Below, piece by piece: positions 24,825-35,140 of a DNA stretch of 64,000 bases. The first letter of the stretch is position 1, and the number at the start of each line of letters is the position of its first letter. This DNA comes from Angiostrongylus vasorum (Eukaryota; Nematoda; Chromadorea; Rhabditida; Metastrongylidae): assembly GCA_018806985.1 (NCBI GenBank), contig JADANN010000458.1, forward strand, positions 248,001 through 312,000. Direction: 5' to 3'. Position numbers and translations under genes: made by a program. Below the pieces are notes generated by a model, which saw only the letters and a program-made list of their open reading frames with translations, searched no databases and was not told the DNA's origin.

Positions 24825-25320
24825 ACTTCACGATTCTTCCTATCTTGATATAAGCGTCAGAAGTCGCTTGGTGAGCAAAATAAATCATCGCTCAGCGTAA
24901 TAGAACGCACAGCCGAATAGGCAATGCTGGGAGTGTCCTGTATCACACAAGTGAGAGAGTGTACCCGAAGTTCCAACCTATGGTGTCAAGGACCAGTAAT
25001 GTCGTTGTGCATGTCAACTGAAAATCAGATGGGTGGAAGAGATGATGCGTTTGAACCAAAACCTATGGACAGGAGCGTCAGTGACTGGATTCCAGGGAAT
25101 GTCAAGGCAAAGCGGGAAGAATACCCGGTCCGACGGCCAGAATTACTTACGAAGATTCCAGAAGAATGATATGACACACAGCAAATTTTTAGGACTACTA
25201 GGACAAGTTTTGCTCTCGACAGGGCTTACCCTGTCGTCTACTAAGATGACTGGAGACTTTACTGGCATTCGCTCGAGTCACTCAACAATCAGGGAGGATG
25301 GTTGATAAGGGTGAACTGAT
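24825..25320 (+). pseudogene. RTE-type LINE, 3'-end fragment
   Basis: C-terminal part of an RTE ORF in broken frames: MLGVSCITQVRE (24924), KPMDRSVSDWIPGNVKA (about 25070) and a decayed end near 25260-25300. It corresponds to the last quarter of the LINE at 22325-24330 but is a separate copy. Confidence 0.75.
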
Positions 25321-25479
25321 TTGAGCATATCGTATTTAGACTGTACAGCGATAATAGGTAAGATCAACGTGTTCGAGCAAAAAATTCCGGAATTTATTAA
25401 AAAAATGCGTATTTGAAGCAGTTTGAAACTTGATAGTGAGGTTGGAAATATAAAACAAATCTTACCAAATATGCATTTA

Positions 25480-25805
25480 AATTGTTGAGCTTACATGAGG
25501 TTGATAAATAGATTTATCCGGTTAACGTATCAACCTTTTCGTCTCCATCAGAGCCGATGATCCGAGTCGATGGTCCACAGTTGTTGGTCTTCTCTATGTG
25601 GCGTTTTCGTAGTCGTAACGAGGAGAATCTTCTTCAGAGGAACAACGCACGAATGTAATTGTTTTATCACGAAACCACCAAGCAGTACACATTTCTTCAT
25701 AATCACTGAAAGATTACAAGGATTTGAAATTATATCACGATGAGTCGCTCGTTGCAAAGCAGATTAAACAAAACAAACATACCACTTGAAGCTCAACAGT
25801 CAATT
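25480..25805. mobile_element. Inverted-pair element 4
   Basis: Left end ATTGTTGAGCTTACATGAGG (about 25481-25500) is inverted at the right (CTTGAAGCTCAACAGTCAAT, about 25785). Left arm carries TCGTCTCCATCAGAGCCGAT, similar to element 3, but no intact hammerhead core. Confidence 0.55.
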
Positions 25806-25829
25806 CTAATCAGCTCTAAAAACACTACT

Positions 25830-26955
25830 GGCAGAATAATTAGTCGTCGATGCACAGCTTCCGTTCCACAATCCTACAAGCCAAACCATAGCTAAGGTAC
25901 GTGAAGAATTCAGGATGTCAAGCATAAGACAAATAGCCAAGAAAGTTGAAGACAATGAGTAGCGTGTCAAAAGATGAACAGTCTCCCCCTACAAATACCC
26001 GTGAGTAGGTGACCTCCTACAAAGGCGACCATGTGATCAAGACCATTCCAGCACACATATGCAGACTATTTCCAACCATTAACAGCGAAAAATATTGAAA
26101 GAATGACAGAAGCCTACGGCACCATCATCACGTGGGCGACAACCAGACTATTTCATTTAAAGTTCTTGCGCAATATTACAACGAATGATTTCCTAAAAGC
26201 CTTGAGGTGACTTTTTGCCGGACGAGGAGTGCCGTACAGTAACACCTTTGAACCTCTGAGAATGCATCTAACTTCCTTCTGAGCGAACAAATTGTAAAAG
26301 ACGCAATTCTTCCGCTCACTAACGGTGCGTTGCTAGCCAATACCATGGCAAAAGGGAGTACCATGGAGGACAATTACGCCATGTGCTCCGCGGCAGGGGT
26401 AATTTTACGAGCACCGCATAAAATGTGCCTTTCTCTTTAATATATCCATACATCATATTAATTACACATCCATTTTAAATTCTCTTCACAAAGTATTGCA
26501 AAAGACGTTGCCAACAGTGGAAGCATTGGAAATCCTCTTAATAGAAATAGAAGGAAGGTTTAACATTCGACCTCTCACATTTGAAGAAGAAAGCCCAAAC
26601 AGCTTTGTTATCTTACGAGCAATAGACTTTATCTAGCTCAACACGATAATTACATACACATTTAAATTCCTGATAGAAGAAGAAGACGATAAAACCCACT
26701 TTCCACCCAAGCATTAAAAAGCAAACGACAAGAAGTGGAAGATGTTGTTGCATTAAGACACAAACTTACAGGACAATATAGGAATATCTCGAGTCAAGAG
26801 TACTTGAAGACTATCCAAGAAGCCCACAAACTCAACCAAAATAACAGAAGAGGCCCTTTAACAATTCCAATCGTAGGTGCGATACTAAGCGTAGGTACTA
26901 ATTTACGATCATGCCATGAAACACGTGGAAAATGGCACGCATCATTAATTTAAAA
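25830..26955 (+). pseudogene. BEL/Pao retrotransposon relic: integrase to pol C-terminus
   Basis: Integrase and the following BEL/Pao-type pol tail can be read in broken frames: AKVREEFRMSSIRQIAKK (about 25893), TVSPYKYP, KNIERMTEAYGTIITWATTR (about 26093), RGVPYSNTFEPL, RFNIRPLTFEEE (about 26560), FLIEEEDDKTHFPP and QEAHKLNQNNRRGPLTIPIV (about 26818). Several stops and shifts; protease and reverse transcriptase are absent, so only the 3' third remains. Confidence 0.85.
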
Positions 26956-26958
26956 CAC

Positions 26959-27566
26959 TGTAGCGAGTTTCTCTATCAAATAGGAAATTCTCTATCTCCC
27001 TAACAAATATTCTCTATAATTCAGCGTATTCAGTAAAGGAACTGTTTCTGGCAACGCGACAGAGAACGTGAACTGGCAGCGCCATCACTATATCCCCGTG
27101 GTTGCCAAATGGCATAACCAGGGGGAATCCCAATCGCACAACCAGAATTGGCGAGGCTATCTTCGCCACTTCCATGGCCGCTCAATGGTATAGCCAGGAT
27201 AGCCTAGGTCATCTCCAACCCTTCTTTAGCTATACCTAGTTCTTCTCCGCCATTTCTTTAGTATAGCATGTTACGTTCCCTCTACCTTCCCGTTTCTATC
27301 CATAATTCAATTGTCATCTTCTCCATATGTATGTATCCTATCATTGTTATTATGTTATGTCATCTATTTAGGCATGACATCATTTCATATGCCCGGTGAA
27401 CAAGCATAATTTTGCAACTGTAATGATATGTAACATCATTTAAGTGTAGTATATTAATCTCGGAACACCACTGTCGTCGTATTAGTGTCGTATTATCGTA
27501 TTAATGTTAATGTGTAAATAAAGGTTTAATGAGCCAAGTTTTTGGTTCGGGGTTCACTGCGGCACA
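26959..27566 (+). mobile_element. Probable 3' LTR of the BEL/Pao relic
   Basis: Directly follows the pol relic. It starts TGTAGCGAG and may end CGGCACA, the TG...CA form of an LTR. An AATAAA signal lies at 27517-27522. The 5' partner is not in the window, so the ends are uncertain. Confidence 0.5.
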
Positions 27567-28240
27567 GATGACTACAGAAGTAAAGGTTCCGCGGGACGAA
27601 CTAAGGAAGTCGGTCATTCCATCTACATTTGACGAACAAGGGACAAATCCAGCCAACTACTATCCTACTGGCCAACTGATACAGGACCGAACCTGAATGG
27701 TAATTTACGAAGCTATTTATATGTCGCTGAAGAAGGCGGTGTTTTGGCACAGGTCCAGAACTTTTACCAAAACCATTCGTCAACTACCGCCTCGGAATCC
27801 CTAAAGCACATCAGACGGCCCTCATAAACATCTCCTTGCCATTCGTATTATTGTATGCGTGTAGGCTTTGATGCCTAATGACCAGATGGGATGGTGGAAA
27901 ACGGCCCTCGTAAACATCTTTTGCCCTTTATGTTATTGTATGCGTGATGACTTTAGACAGTAATAATACACATCAAGCTCCGATTGTACGAGTAGGTTTG
28001 CATAACAGGACCATTAATGAATAGCAAAGTTACTCAGAATAAGATGAATATATTATTTATAATACGCTGCAAGATTGCCAAGTGATAAGAGTAACAATGG
28101 ATGTGGTCATTATTACAGAAACACGTGATAATGTAAAGGAATAGCAACGAATCTGGTAATAGTTGCTATACTCCTCACTCAAAATAAGATTTTGACTTAT
28201 TATTTACTGCCTACTCTTTTTTATCAGCAGGGTATGCGTT
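27567..28240. other. No gene seen
   Basis: Unassigned sequence with a repeated GGCCCTCATAAACATCT / GGCCCTCGTAAACATCT motif (27810 and 27905) indicating a local duplication of about 100 bp. Confidence 0.4.
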
Positions 28241-28392
28241 GCGAAATATAACTTTAATGATGCTGAGATATTTGCAAAACTCTGGACCGCAGGTGCCTAT
28301 GGTGGGGAACGAACGCGCTATTGTCCTTTCTGGGGGGAGTAGCGCGCTCACCACCACACCAATATCTCAGCATCATTAAAGTTATATTTCGC
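28241..28392. repeat. Repeat C, foldback form
   Basis: Arms of about 32 bp (GCGAAATATAACTTTAATGA... and its complement) enclose about 90 bp with GGTGGGGAACGAACGCGCTA. It is preceded by TATTTACTGCCTACTC, the usual flank of this family. Confidence 0.88.
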
Positions 28393-28983
28393 AAAATAAG
28401 ATTGTTGTACTGAGTGCACATAGGTCAACAGCCGCACTCTACTAAATAGCACGAATTTAAGAGGTAGACATACAGTCACTTCTAAAGAGAGAGAAAAAGG
28501 GAAGAAAAAAGGAGGAGTACAAGTGTAAACATGCCCTATTCCATGGCAGACGTTTATTCGCCAGGCGTGGTCGTCGAATGGGAGACAGAGATTGATCGAA
28601 GCGTCATCCGAATTAGGTTCTGGGTTCCTCGTGATAGGTCCCCTATCACTGCTTTTTAAAGAGATATGCGATTAGCATTGTTCAAGTGGCGTCGGTTGGT
28701 TTGGAGTATGTCGATGAACGACTCGATCTTTGAGAGCTCTCGTAGGGCTAAACAGAATATTTGGATAACTGTATTGTTCGATCGTCGATCCTACTCGATG
28801 TTCATCGCGTTATTTTAATGGTCAGGTAGTAATGGTACAATCAATATTGCCTTCTTAATTGGTAGATTGCTACGCCTATGTCGAAAATACATTGGTTCCT
28901 ATCAGTCTATGAATGGAACTGTTCGTATATGACTCAAAGGGCCGACTTTCTATAAACCTCGGCATAAATAATCGATATATTTA
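28393..28983. other. No gene seen
   Basis: Unassigned sequence. Confidence 0.4.
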
Positions 28984-29316
28984 TTTATATGTTCTTATGA
29001 ACTGCCCTTGTTGAGCTGATGCGAAGTTGGTATAGGGTGTCGTTGCTGTTGTTGGTTGATGGCTGACGTTTCGGCGACTTCGTCTTCCTCAAGCAATGCT
29101 TTTATGAGTGGCACAGTCTCCTATGTTACGAGTGGGTCCATAACCATCTGTGAGTTAAGAAAAAAGTTTAGTAGTCCCACACCCAACAGCACGGCTATGA
29201 GGAAAGCGAAATCGAAACGCCAGCTATCAACCAACAACAACAGCATAACAACACCAACGACAAATTGTGCCAACCTCGCACCTGCTCAACAAGGACAGTC
29301 CATAAGAACATATAAA
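28984..29316. mobile_element. Inverted-pair element 5
   Basis: Ends are inverted over about 75 bp: TTATATGTTCTTATGAACTG at the left against the complement of CCATAAGAACATATAA at the right; inner parts share GTTGTTGGTTGATGGCTGAC. Left arm, minus strand, has TTGAGGA, then GAAACGTC, a hammerhead-like block with one core base changed (T for C). Confidence 0.8.
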
Positions 29317-29779
29317 CAAAGGTTCGTATAAAGTATGACCTAGTAAGCTGCCAGCTCGCAATGCTTGGAGAATTTTGCTCACTTGGTGCGTGAATAGCAC
29401 GATGTTCTCAGTGGTACGGCTAATGTTTGCCAACGTAATAGTACGAAATACGGCCTCGTAAGGTGATGAGGATGTTGGCAACTAACGCGTCTGTGTGCGT
29501 GGCTAGTTACCGTGATGTGAGTGTTATTTTGAAAGGCATGGTAGGCTCGAAGGCGGGTTTAAGCAGTAGAGTAGAGTAGAGCCTTAGAATCATCCGAAAA
29601 CCTTTGTTAGTGTCCGTTCCTCCCTAACCGTTTTTTCTTTTTCTCATTGGACTCGGATTGTTGCAGTTACACGAATATTAATAGCATAGGATAGGCACAG
29701 TGTGCTGGAACACCGAGGAATGGAATGAATTGCGTGTGGGGGGAATGCGATAGAATGAACAGCGAATATTATTTATTGA
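29317..29779. other. No gene seen
   Basis: Unassigned sequence leading into a Penelope-like relic. Confidence 0.35.
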
Positions 29780-30485
29780 ATCTATCGCCGCCTATACAAC
29801 CGTCTGTGCACAACAAAAAATTGCATAATATGCCCTAACTGTAGAGACGGTGATTGCATGAGCTCGGGTGCGGTGTACCTAATCTCTTGTAAAAGCATGT
29901 GGGGACGAATACGTTGCGGAAACGGGTAGACCACTCTGCGCCCGTGTAAAATAACACCTAGTGGGAAAATTTAAATTGAAACCAAACACTCCACTAAGCT
30001 CGCATAGGACACACAAACATAACGAAGGTTTTGAAGTAGAAGTCACTATCCTCGCACGGGAATCGAAAACATCAGGGCGTAAAACCCTTGAAGCGCTTTT
30101 GGATCAATTCCGAAATTCCAAGAATTGACGGTAAAGAGGAGTGTCTGGTTATCACGCGTGATCTCGCGCCATACCTGAGGCTAATTCTATGACCTGACCC
30201 AAGCACATTCCTCGTCCATGTATGACCCTGTGCTGCTGCTCTCAAACAATTAACTGGAATACCTAGAGTGAATAGAACGGTGGGTATTTAAAGAAGCTGT
30301 TTGTTAGGCTTATGCAAATTTATATTTTATGTCTTGTCTGCGAAAGTATGTAAGTGTTTTACTGAGTAGATTGGCTGTCAATTTGACCTTTTCAGGCTCT
30401 GAAGAAAGCGAAACCGCTGAAACGTCAGCTATTATATGCTAATTACTTCTATAAAACTAACCTGGCGTTTGCCTATCGAGGAAAA
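29780..30485 (+). pseudogene. Penelope-like element, 3' part with GIY-YIG endonuclease and terminal repeat
   Basis: The endonuclease end is read in broken frames: ETGRPLCARVK (about 29915) preceded by YVA in place of the YIG triplet, then a C-terminus related to KTLEAF...APYLRL (about 30060-30180). After the stop, a non-coding stretch leads to a terminal block with a hammerhead-like motif (30395-30430) and the end TTTGCCTATCGAGG. Reverse transcriptase is missing. Confidence 0.82.
30395..30430 (+). ncRNA. Hammerhead ribozyme-like motif in a Penelope-like 3' end
   Basis: Stem I: GGCT (30395-30398) with AGCT (30427-30430), one G-U. Core: CTGAAGA 30399-30405. Stem II: AGCG (30407-30410) with CGCT (30415-30418), loop AAAC. 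Core: GAAA 30419-30422; then C-G-T-C 30423-30426, giving a two-pair stem III without a loop. All conserved core bases are present. The extra A at 30406 is the same departure as in the copy at 10055-10094. Confidence 0.58.
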
Positions 30486-30499
30486 AACAGCGAGTTATT

Positions 30500-30742
30500 A
30501 GCACTGTTATTCATTATTATTATAATCATTGTTATTATTAATACTAATTATTATTACTACCATCATCATTGTTATTGCTATTACTATTATTATTGCTACT
30601 ATTATCATCATTATTACTACTACTGTTATCATTTCTATTGCCACCATTATTGTTACTATTGCTTCTATTAATCGCTATTATTATTTACTACCATTATTCT
30701 TAATTATAATTTCTATTCATTATTATTAACTATTATTATTAG
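30500..30742. repeat. (ATT/ATC)n trinucleotide array
   Basis: About 240 bp of imperfect ATT repeats with ATC and ACT variants. A similar array at 31126-31279 lies on the far side of an R1 copy. Confidence 0.92.
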
Positions 30743-30743
30743 T

Positions 30744-31125
30744 TCTCCCAACGGTTTACCGCCCCATCGTGGCTGGAAGGTGTTCCTGGGTGTCGGACTG
30801 CGATGTACAACGGGGGGATTCATCCCTGGCAGGGTCTCCAAGATGAGGAGTTCGGCGTTTCCATCAGGGAAGCCTAGCTAAGAGTAAACCAATACCAGGA
30901 TCCAGCACCGTCCTGGTATCAAAGTCGCATGGTGGTAAATCTCTCTCTGATCCAAAAGGGCTGCGACTGACTGTGGTGGTGAAGACCTGGGGCAGAGCTT
31001 TGGCCAGGTTGACCTCAGGACTGCAGGGAACCATAATGGCTTAACCAGCGAATCACCGAAAAATCGAGATTATGCTGCTAGGGCCAGCACAACCAGTGAG
31101 GACGGGCCATTCAAATATCAAGTAT
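30744..31125 (+). repeat. R1 repeat inside a trinucleotide array
   Basis: Full-length R1: CTCCCAACGGTTTACCGCCC to GGGCCATTCAAATATCAAGT. ATT arrays lie on both sides. Confidence 0.9.
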
Positions 31126-31279
31126 CAAGTATTATTATTAGTATTGTTACTAATTGCTATTGTCATCATCATTATTATTAGTATTAAATTTATTATTATT
31201 ACTATTGCCATTGTTATTATTATCATCATTTTTTATTATCACTGTTATTATTACTATTATTATTACTGTTACTATTTTT
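31126..31279. repeat. (ATT)n trinucleotide array
   Basis: About 150 bp of imperfect ATT repeats, continuing the array interrupted by R1. Confidence 0.9.
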
Positions 31280-31282
31280 AAT

Positions 31283-31505
31283 GATGTTGAGATATTTGCA
31301 AAACTCCGGACCGTAGGTGTCTACGGTGGGGGAACGAACGCGCTATTGTCCTTTTCGAGGGAGTAACGCGTTCACCACCACACCATGCGGGTCCCTTCGT
31401 TTCGCCGGTCTCTCAGCTAGTTCTATTGATCTTTTTGCCATCAGCAATCACCCGTCAGCGGGATTGATCTGGGGAGCCCAAATCGGCAACGAACCCAGTT
31501 AAGCT
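31283..31505 (+). repeat. Repeat C, linear copy
   Basis: GATGTTGAGATATTTGCAAA, then GAACGAACGCGCTATTGTCC, CACACCATGCGGGTCCCTTC, TCAGCAATCACCCGTCAGCG and CCCAGTTAAGCTGAGGCTGC. It faces a second copy at 31550-31790. Confidence 0.88.
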
Positions 31506-31549
31506 GAGGCTGCAGTTATAATCAGAATTTTAACTTATTATTTACTTCC

Positions 31550-31790
31550 TACTCTTTTTTTCTGAGAGACAGGCGAAACGAAGGACCCGCATGGTGCGGT
31601 GATGAGCGCGCTACTCCCCGGAAAGGACTATAGCGCATTCGTTCCCCCACCGTATACACCTGCGGTCCGGAGTTTTGCAAATATCTCAGCATCATTAAAG
31701 TTATATTTCGCCAATATACCCTGCCGTTTAAAAAAAGAGTAGGCAGTAAATAATAAAGTCAAAACTTTACTATTATTAATTTTTTAAAAT
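31550..31790 (-). repeat. Repeat C, linear copy in opposite orientation
   Basis: Reverse of the copy at 31283-31505, containing ACAGGCGAAACGAAGGACCC, CGGTCCGGAGTTTTGCAAAT and the end GAGTAGGCAGTAAATAATAA. Confidence 0.88.
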
Positions 31791-31844
31791 GTATGACCTC
31801 ACATCACGTGTGTCATACCGGGAGGATCCCAACAGCTCTTGCAT

Positions 31845-32110
31845 TCGATTCATACCCCTCGGATTCACCATTCACGAAGATCTTCCCACTTTTTTTGTGT
31901 GTAGGTTCGATTGCTATTTGAGGGATTTCTTCGTCTTCCTCGCCAATCTCATTAAGTGCTGGTCGGATCGATTCGTCCTGGAGTTCTGGGATAGCTCTGC
32001 TAGGGATGTTCTCATGTGGATTGGAGGGAGTAGGTTTTCCCGGACAAGTCTAGTGTCAATTTCCCCCACCGAAGGGATGAGAGCCTTCGTGGGCCTGGCG
32101 TGAGGTCGAG
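31845..32110 (-). repeat. SINE-B copy
   Basis: Reverse-orientation SINE-B: TGGTCGGATCGATTCGTCCT, TTCCCGGACAAGTCTAGTGT (shared core) and GCCTTCGTGGGCCTGGCG. The head beyond 32110 is not clear. Confidence 0.7.
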
Positions 32111-32258
32111 CCGCCGCTTGGAAAAAGTTCGGCCGTCCGCACAAGGAGCGGCATTAGTATTACTGCGATGCACGCTCCCTATATAATGCTGTGCTGCTTT
32201 TAGGAAACGGTGACAGCAAACTTCGACTTGTTGTTGAGACCTCCTGATAAGCACATTT

Positions 32259-32259
<1 letters not shown>

Positions 32260-32310
<51 letters not shown>

Positions 32311-32336
32311 TATATGTATATATGTATATATAAAAA
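32260..32336. repeat. (TA)n microsatellite
   Basis: About 75 bp of TA with a few C and G changes (TATATGTATATATG) at the tail of a SINE-A copy. Confidence 0.9.
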
Positions 32337-32615
32337 GATAAAGCTTTCTATGTTGATGAATGCCTGAGGGACGCGCCATGCACTCGACTTCATTAAGCAT
32401 CGTTAGAGGCGATTGAATTCATATCTGGTCTACATAATGACTTTGCGCTGGCCTGCCGATGTATCGAGTCAGGGCTTCTATCCTCCTAGACTTGTTTGGA
32501 ATCAATTTGTCGACTTCGGGAGGATCAGAAGGCTTGGTGAGTCTGAGGAGCAGGATGAAGCCCATGTGCATTGCACAGCGCTTCTAACCAATGCGCTACA
32601 CGCGCCAATATATAA
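32337..32615 (-). repeat. SINE-A copy
   Basis: Reverse SINE-A: tail AAAGCTTTCTATGTTGATGA, body CATTAAGCATCGTTAGAGGC, core near 32490-32520, head (complement of TTGGCGCGTGTAGCGCATTG) at about 32590-32610. The TA array adjoins its 3' tail. Confidence 0.87.
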
Positions 32616-32669
32616 ACAAATAAATAAGCAAATAAACAAATAAACACATATATGCACATATGCATACAT

Positions 32670-33015
32670 GAGGACAGGTAGTACAGTGGTAGTGATGCCT
32701 ATCATCACAGAGCATGCTGCTGGTTCGATCCCACTCTATGCTCACCAAGCCTTTCAACTCTCGGGGTCGGAAAATTGGTACCGGACTTGTCTGGGGAAAA
32801 GTTCACTATTTGCATTTGAAGTGGGAATGGTCTAGCCTGGCTATCTCAGGACTCCAGGAGAATTGCTCTACCAGCAGCATTCTTAGACGTTCAAGATGAA
32901 ATGAAAATCTTCAAGCAACAGCCGAATCCACACGTGGAACGTCGGAAGAGCTTCGTGGGTGATGGATGCTAGGAAACGAATCGACCGCTAGAGGAGCGCT
33001 GGGATCCCCATAGTA
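32670..33015 (+). repeat. SINE-B, best tRNA-like head
   Basis: Head with box A TAGTACAGTGG at 32679-32689 and a perfect box B GGTTCGATCCC at 32722-32732. The core GGTCGGAAAATTGGTACCGG follows at about 32765, then GAAAATCTTCAAGCAACAGC, TTCGTGGGTGATGGATGCTA and GCTGGGATCCCCATAGTAAA. A head of this kind is derived from a tRNA gene; it is not a functional tRNA. Confidence 0.9.
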
Positions 33016-34189
33016 AACTTGAATCGTGTAAAAAGAAACATATACTTATACGTGTATATGTAAGCATATGTAATATAAGTAAATTGTGGATTTTTAAAAC
33101 AAATTTGCATGAGCGTAACGTTTAAAACTTCAGCATTGAAAAAATTGTTGCAACAATACTTGAGAACTGTTTCGACAAGCAAACAGTATTGAATCTCATC
33201 AATGACACTATGTGGTGTGGACATCCAGCTACTCTGAAAAATTTCCTTGAATGATCTGTCATCTTATCATAGTGAAAAGTGTCTTCAGGTGTCGAATCCA
33301 TTGTTTACAGAGGATATCTCCCCTGTGATTCTTCACCGGCAATAGTCTTTATGGCGCACTCTCTTCAACACCAGTACTCTTTCGCCGCGAAGTGGTCGCG
33401 TTGATGAAAGGGTTTTTCTAAATTATTAGGTAAAAGAATAAGTTTTTCATGGGCCACGCCTGCTGTCCACTGGGTACAGAAAGTACGCGAAAAGCGTAGC
33501 AAAATAACCAGCGAAAACAAGAGGGACTGCATACGACACAAAGCAGTTCGACAACTTCGCCCCACTCACCGCGTAAGTAGGATACAGTGCATTCTTGGGC
33601 ATTACGTCATAAGGATTTTAGTGAGAAACATAGGAAGACACACAAATGAGCACAACCACTGATAGATCATCGGTCGCCATCGAGTGGTGGGTTCCATCTA
33701 AATTTAAATGTCACAACATGTCTGTCGTGTCAAACGTGTACTTGTATAGTTTGGCATCGTTCGAAGTAAATCTAAACTGGTAAAACCAGTGAAGAGACAC
33801 TTTCAACTGTTAAGCACCACCCATCTACGAGTGTGGCAGGTTTGTTTGACGTTTCTAAACGCAAAAACGCCTGTGTCAAATGTCACACCGTTTCTGCTCG
33901 AACACAACTCGTACTAATTGTTTCAACTAAAGACATCTATAGGCGAAAATGCATTCAGATGAAATATGCGTACGGAAAGAACTTCAAAAACGTGAAACCC
34001 ATTTTAAAGAGCATTACAGTTACGGAAAATAACTTTGCAAGTGCTATGAAAACAGTGCACCTTGACAAAACATTTGTGGAGTAAAAGCAAGAAGGCAAAA
34101 GAAATAATGCTCAAGGCGTCATTGCTTGATTAGCGGTGATTTCCAAACATAGGAAATTTAAGTTGAAGAATATTGCCAATAGCCTTAGT
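33016..34189. other. No gene assigned
   Basis: Unassigned. The plus frame 33833-34084 (83 residues) has a CVKCH motif but no family match I recognise and no splice partners. Confidence 0.3.
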
Positions 34190-34350
34190 CTCAATCCCGT
34201 TGACGGGTGATTGCTGATAGCTTGAAGCAGCAAGGGACTCGCACTGTGTGGTGGTGAACGCGTTAATCCCCGGAAGGGGTAATAGCGCGTTCGTTCCCCA
34301 CCGCAGACAGATGCGGTCCAGAGTTTTGCAAATATCTCAGCATCATTACG
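34190..34350 (-). repeat. Repeat C, partial
   Basis: Contains CCCGTTGACGGGTGATTGCT, GGGGTAATAGCGCGTTCGTT and GTTTTGCAAATATCTCAGCA. Confidence 0.85.
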
Positions 34351-34741
34351 CTTGTATTGTCACTAGTTTTCAATTCTCCAGTGCAAAGTGATAGCGTGGT
34401 TCTAATAAACACAAAACTGCTATTTTTCACAGATCGTTCAGTTACAGATTTTCTTCCAGCTTCATCCTTATTTTCTACCCCTAAATCTACAACAGGGAAC
34501 AGGGATTGACTAGGGTGATAAGAAAATTTGGTTTGTTGGCTGAGCTTCCCCTATATGGTTCTAAAGCTGTTCTCTCCCTGATTAAGTATGAAACTAGTAC
34601 ATGCCGTATTTTTTCGACTATTAGCAGTCCATCCTTACCTGTGTAGATGTGAACGAAACGATGCAGTGATCGGTGCAGGCGATCGGGGGAATGGCAAGTT
34701 GCACCGCCACAGACACTCATTGTTCTAGTACAGCTCTTGAC

Positions 34742-35140
34742 ACTTGACACTAGAACGGCCCGTCCTCTCACTGGTTGTGCGGGTCCCAGCATAATCACCA
34801 TTTATCGGAGATTGCTACTAGTTAAGCCATTGTGGATCCCTAGAATCCCGAGGTCAGCCTGGCCAAAGTCTGCCTCAAGTCTTCACCACCACCGGCAGTT
34901 GCAGACCTTGTGGATTAGAGGGAGATTTGCCACCATGCGATTTTGATACCAGGACGGTGGCGGATCCTGGTATTGGTTTACCCTTAGCTAGGCTTCCTGA
35001 TGGAAACGCCGGACTCCTTCTCAGCATGGGAGACCGTGCCGGGGGGACGAATCTCCCCCCCCCCGCTGTACATCGCAGTCCGACGCCGAGGAACACCACC
35101 TAACCACGATGAGGCGGTAAACCGTTGGGAGGAGTACAGC
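34742..35140 (-). repeat. R1 repeat
   Basis: Reverse R1: GGCCCGTCCTCTCACTGGTT to GTAAACCGTTGGGAGGA. It has a run of nine or more C near 35055, a variant of the CCCCC stretch in other copies. Confidence 0.9.

Noticed and set aside
30529..31281. Ile/Thr-rich and Leu/Ser-rich open frames
   Set aside because: They come from imperfect ATT arrays and an R1 repeat, with no start context or conserved domain.
32670..32745. tRNA gene
   Set aside because: Box A and box B are good, but the sequence continues into SINE-B and the same head occurs in other copies; no proper acceptor stem. It is a SINE head.
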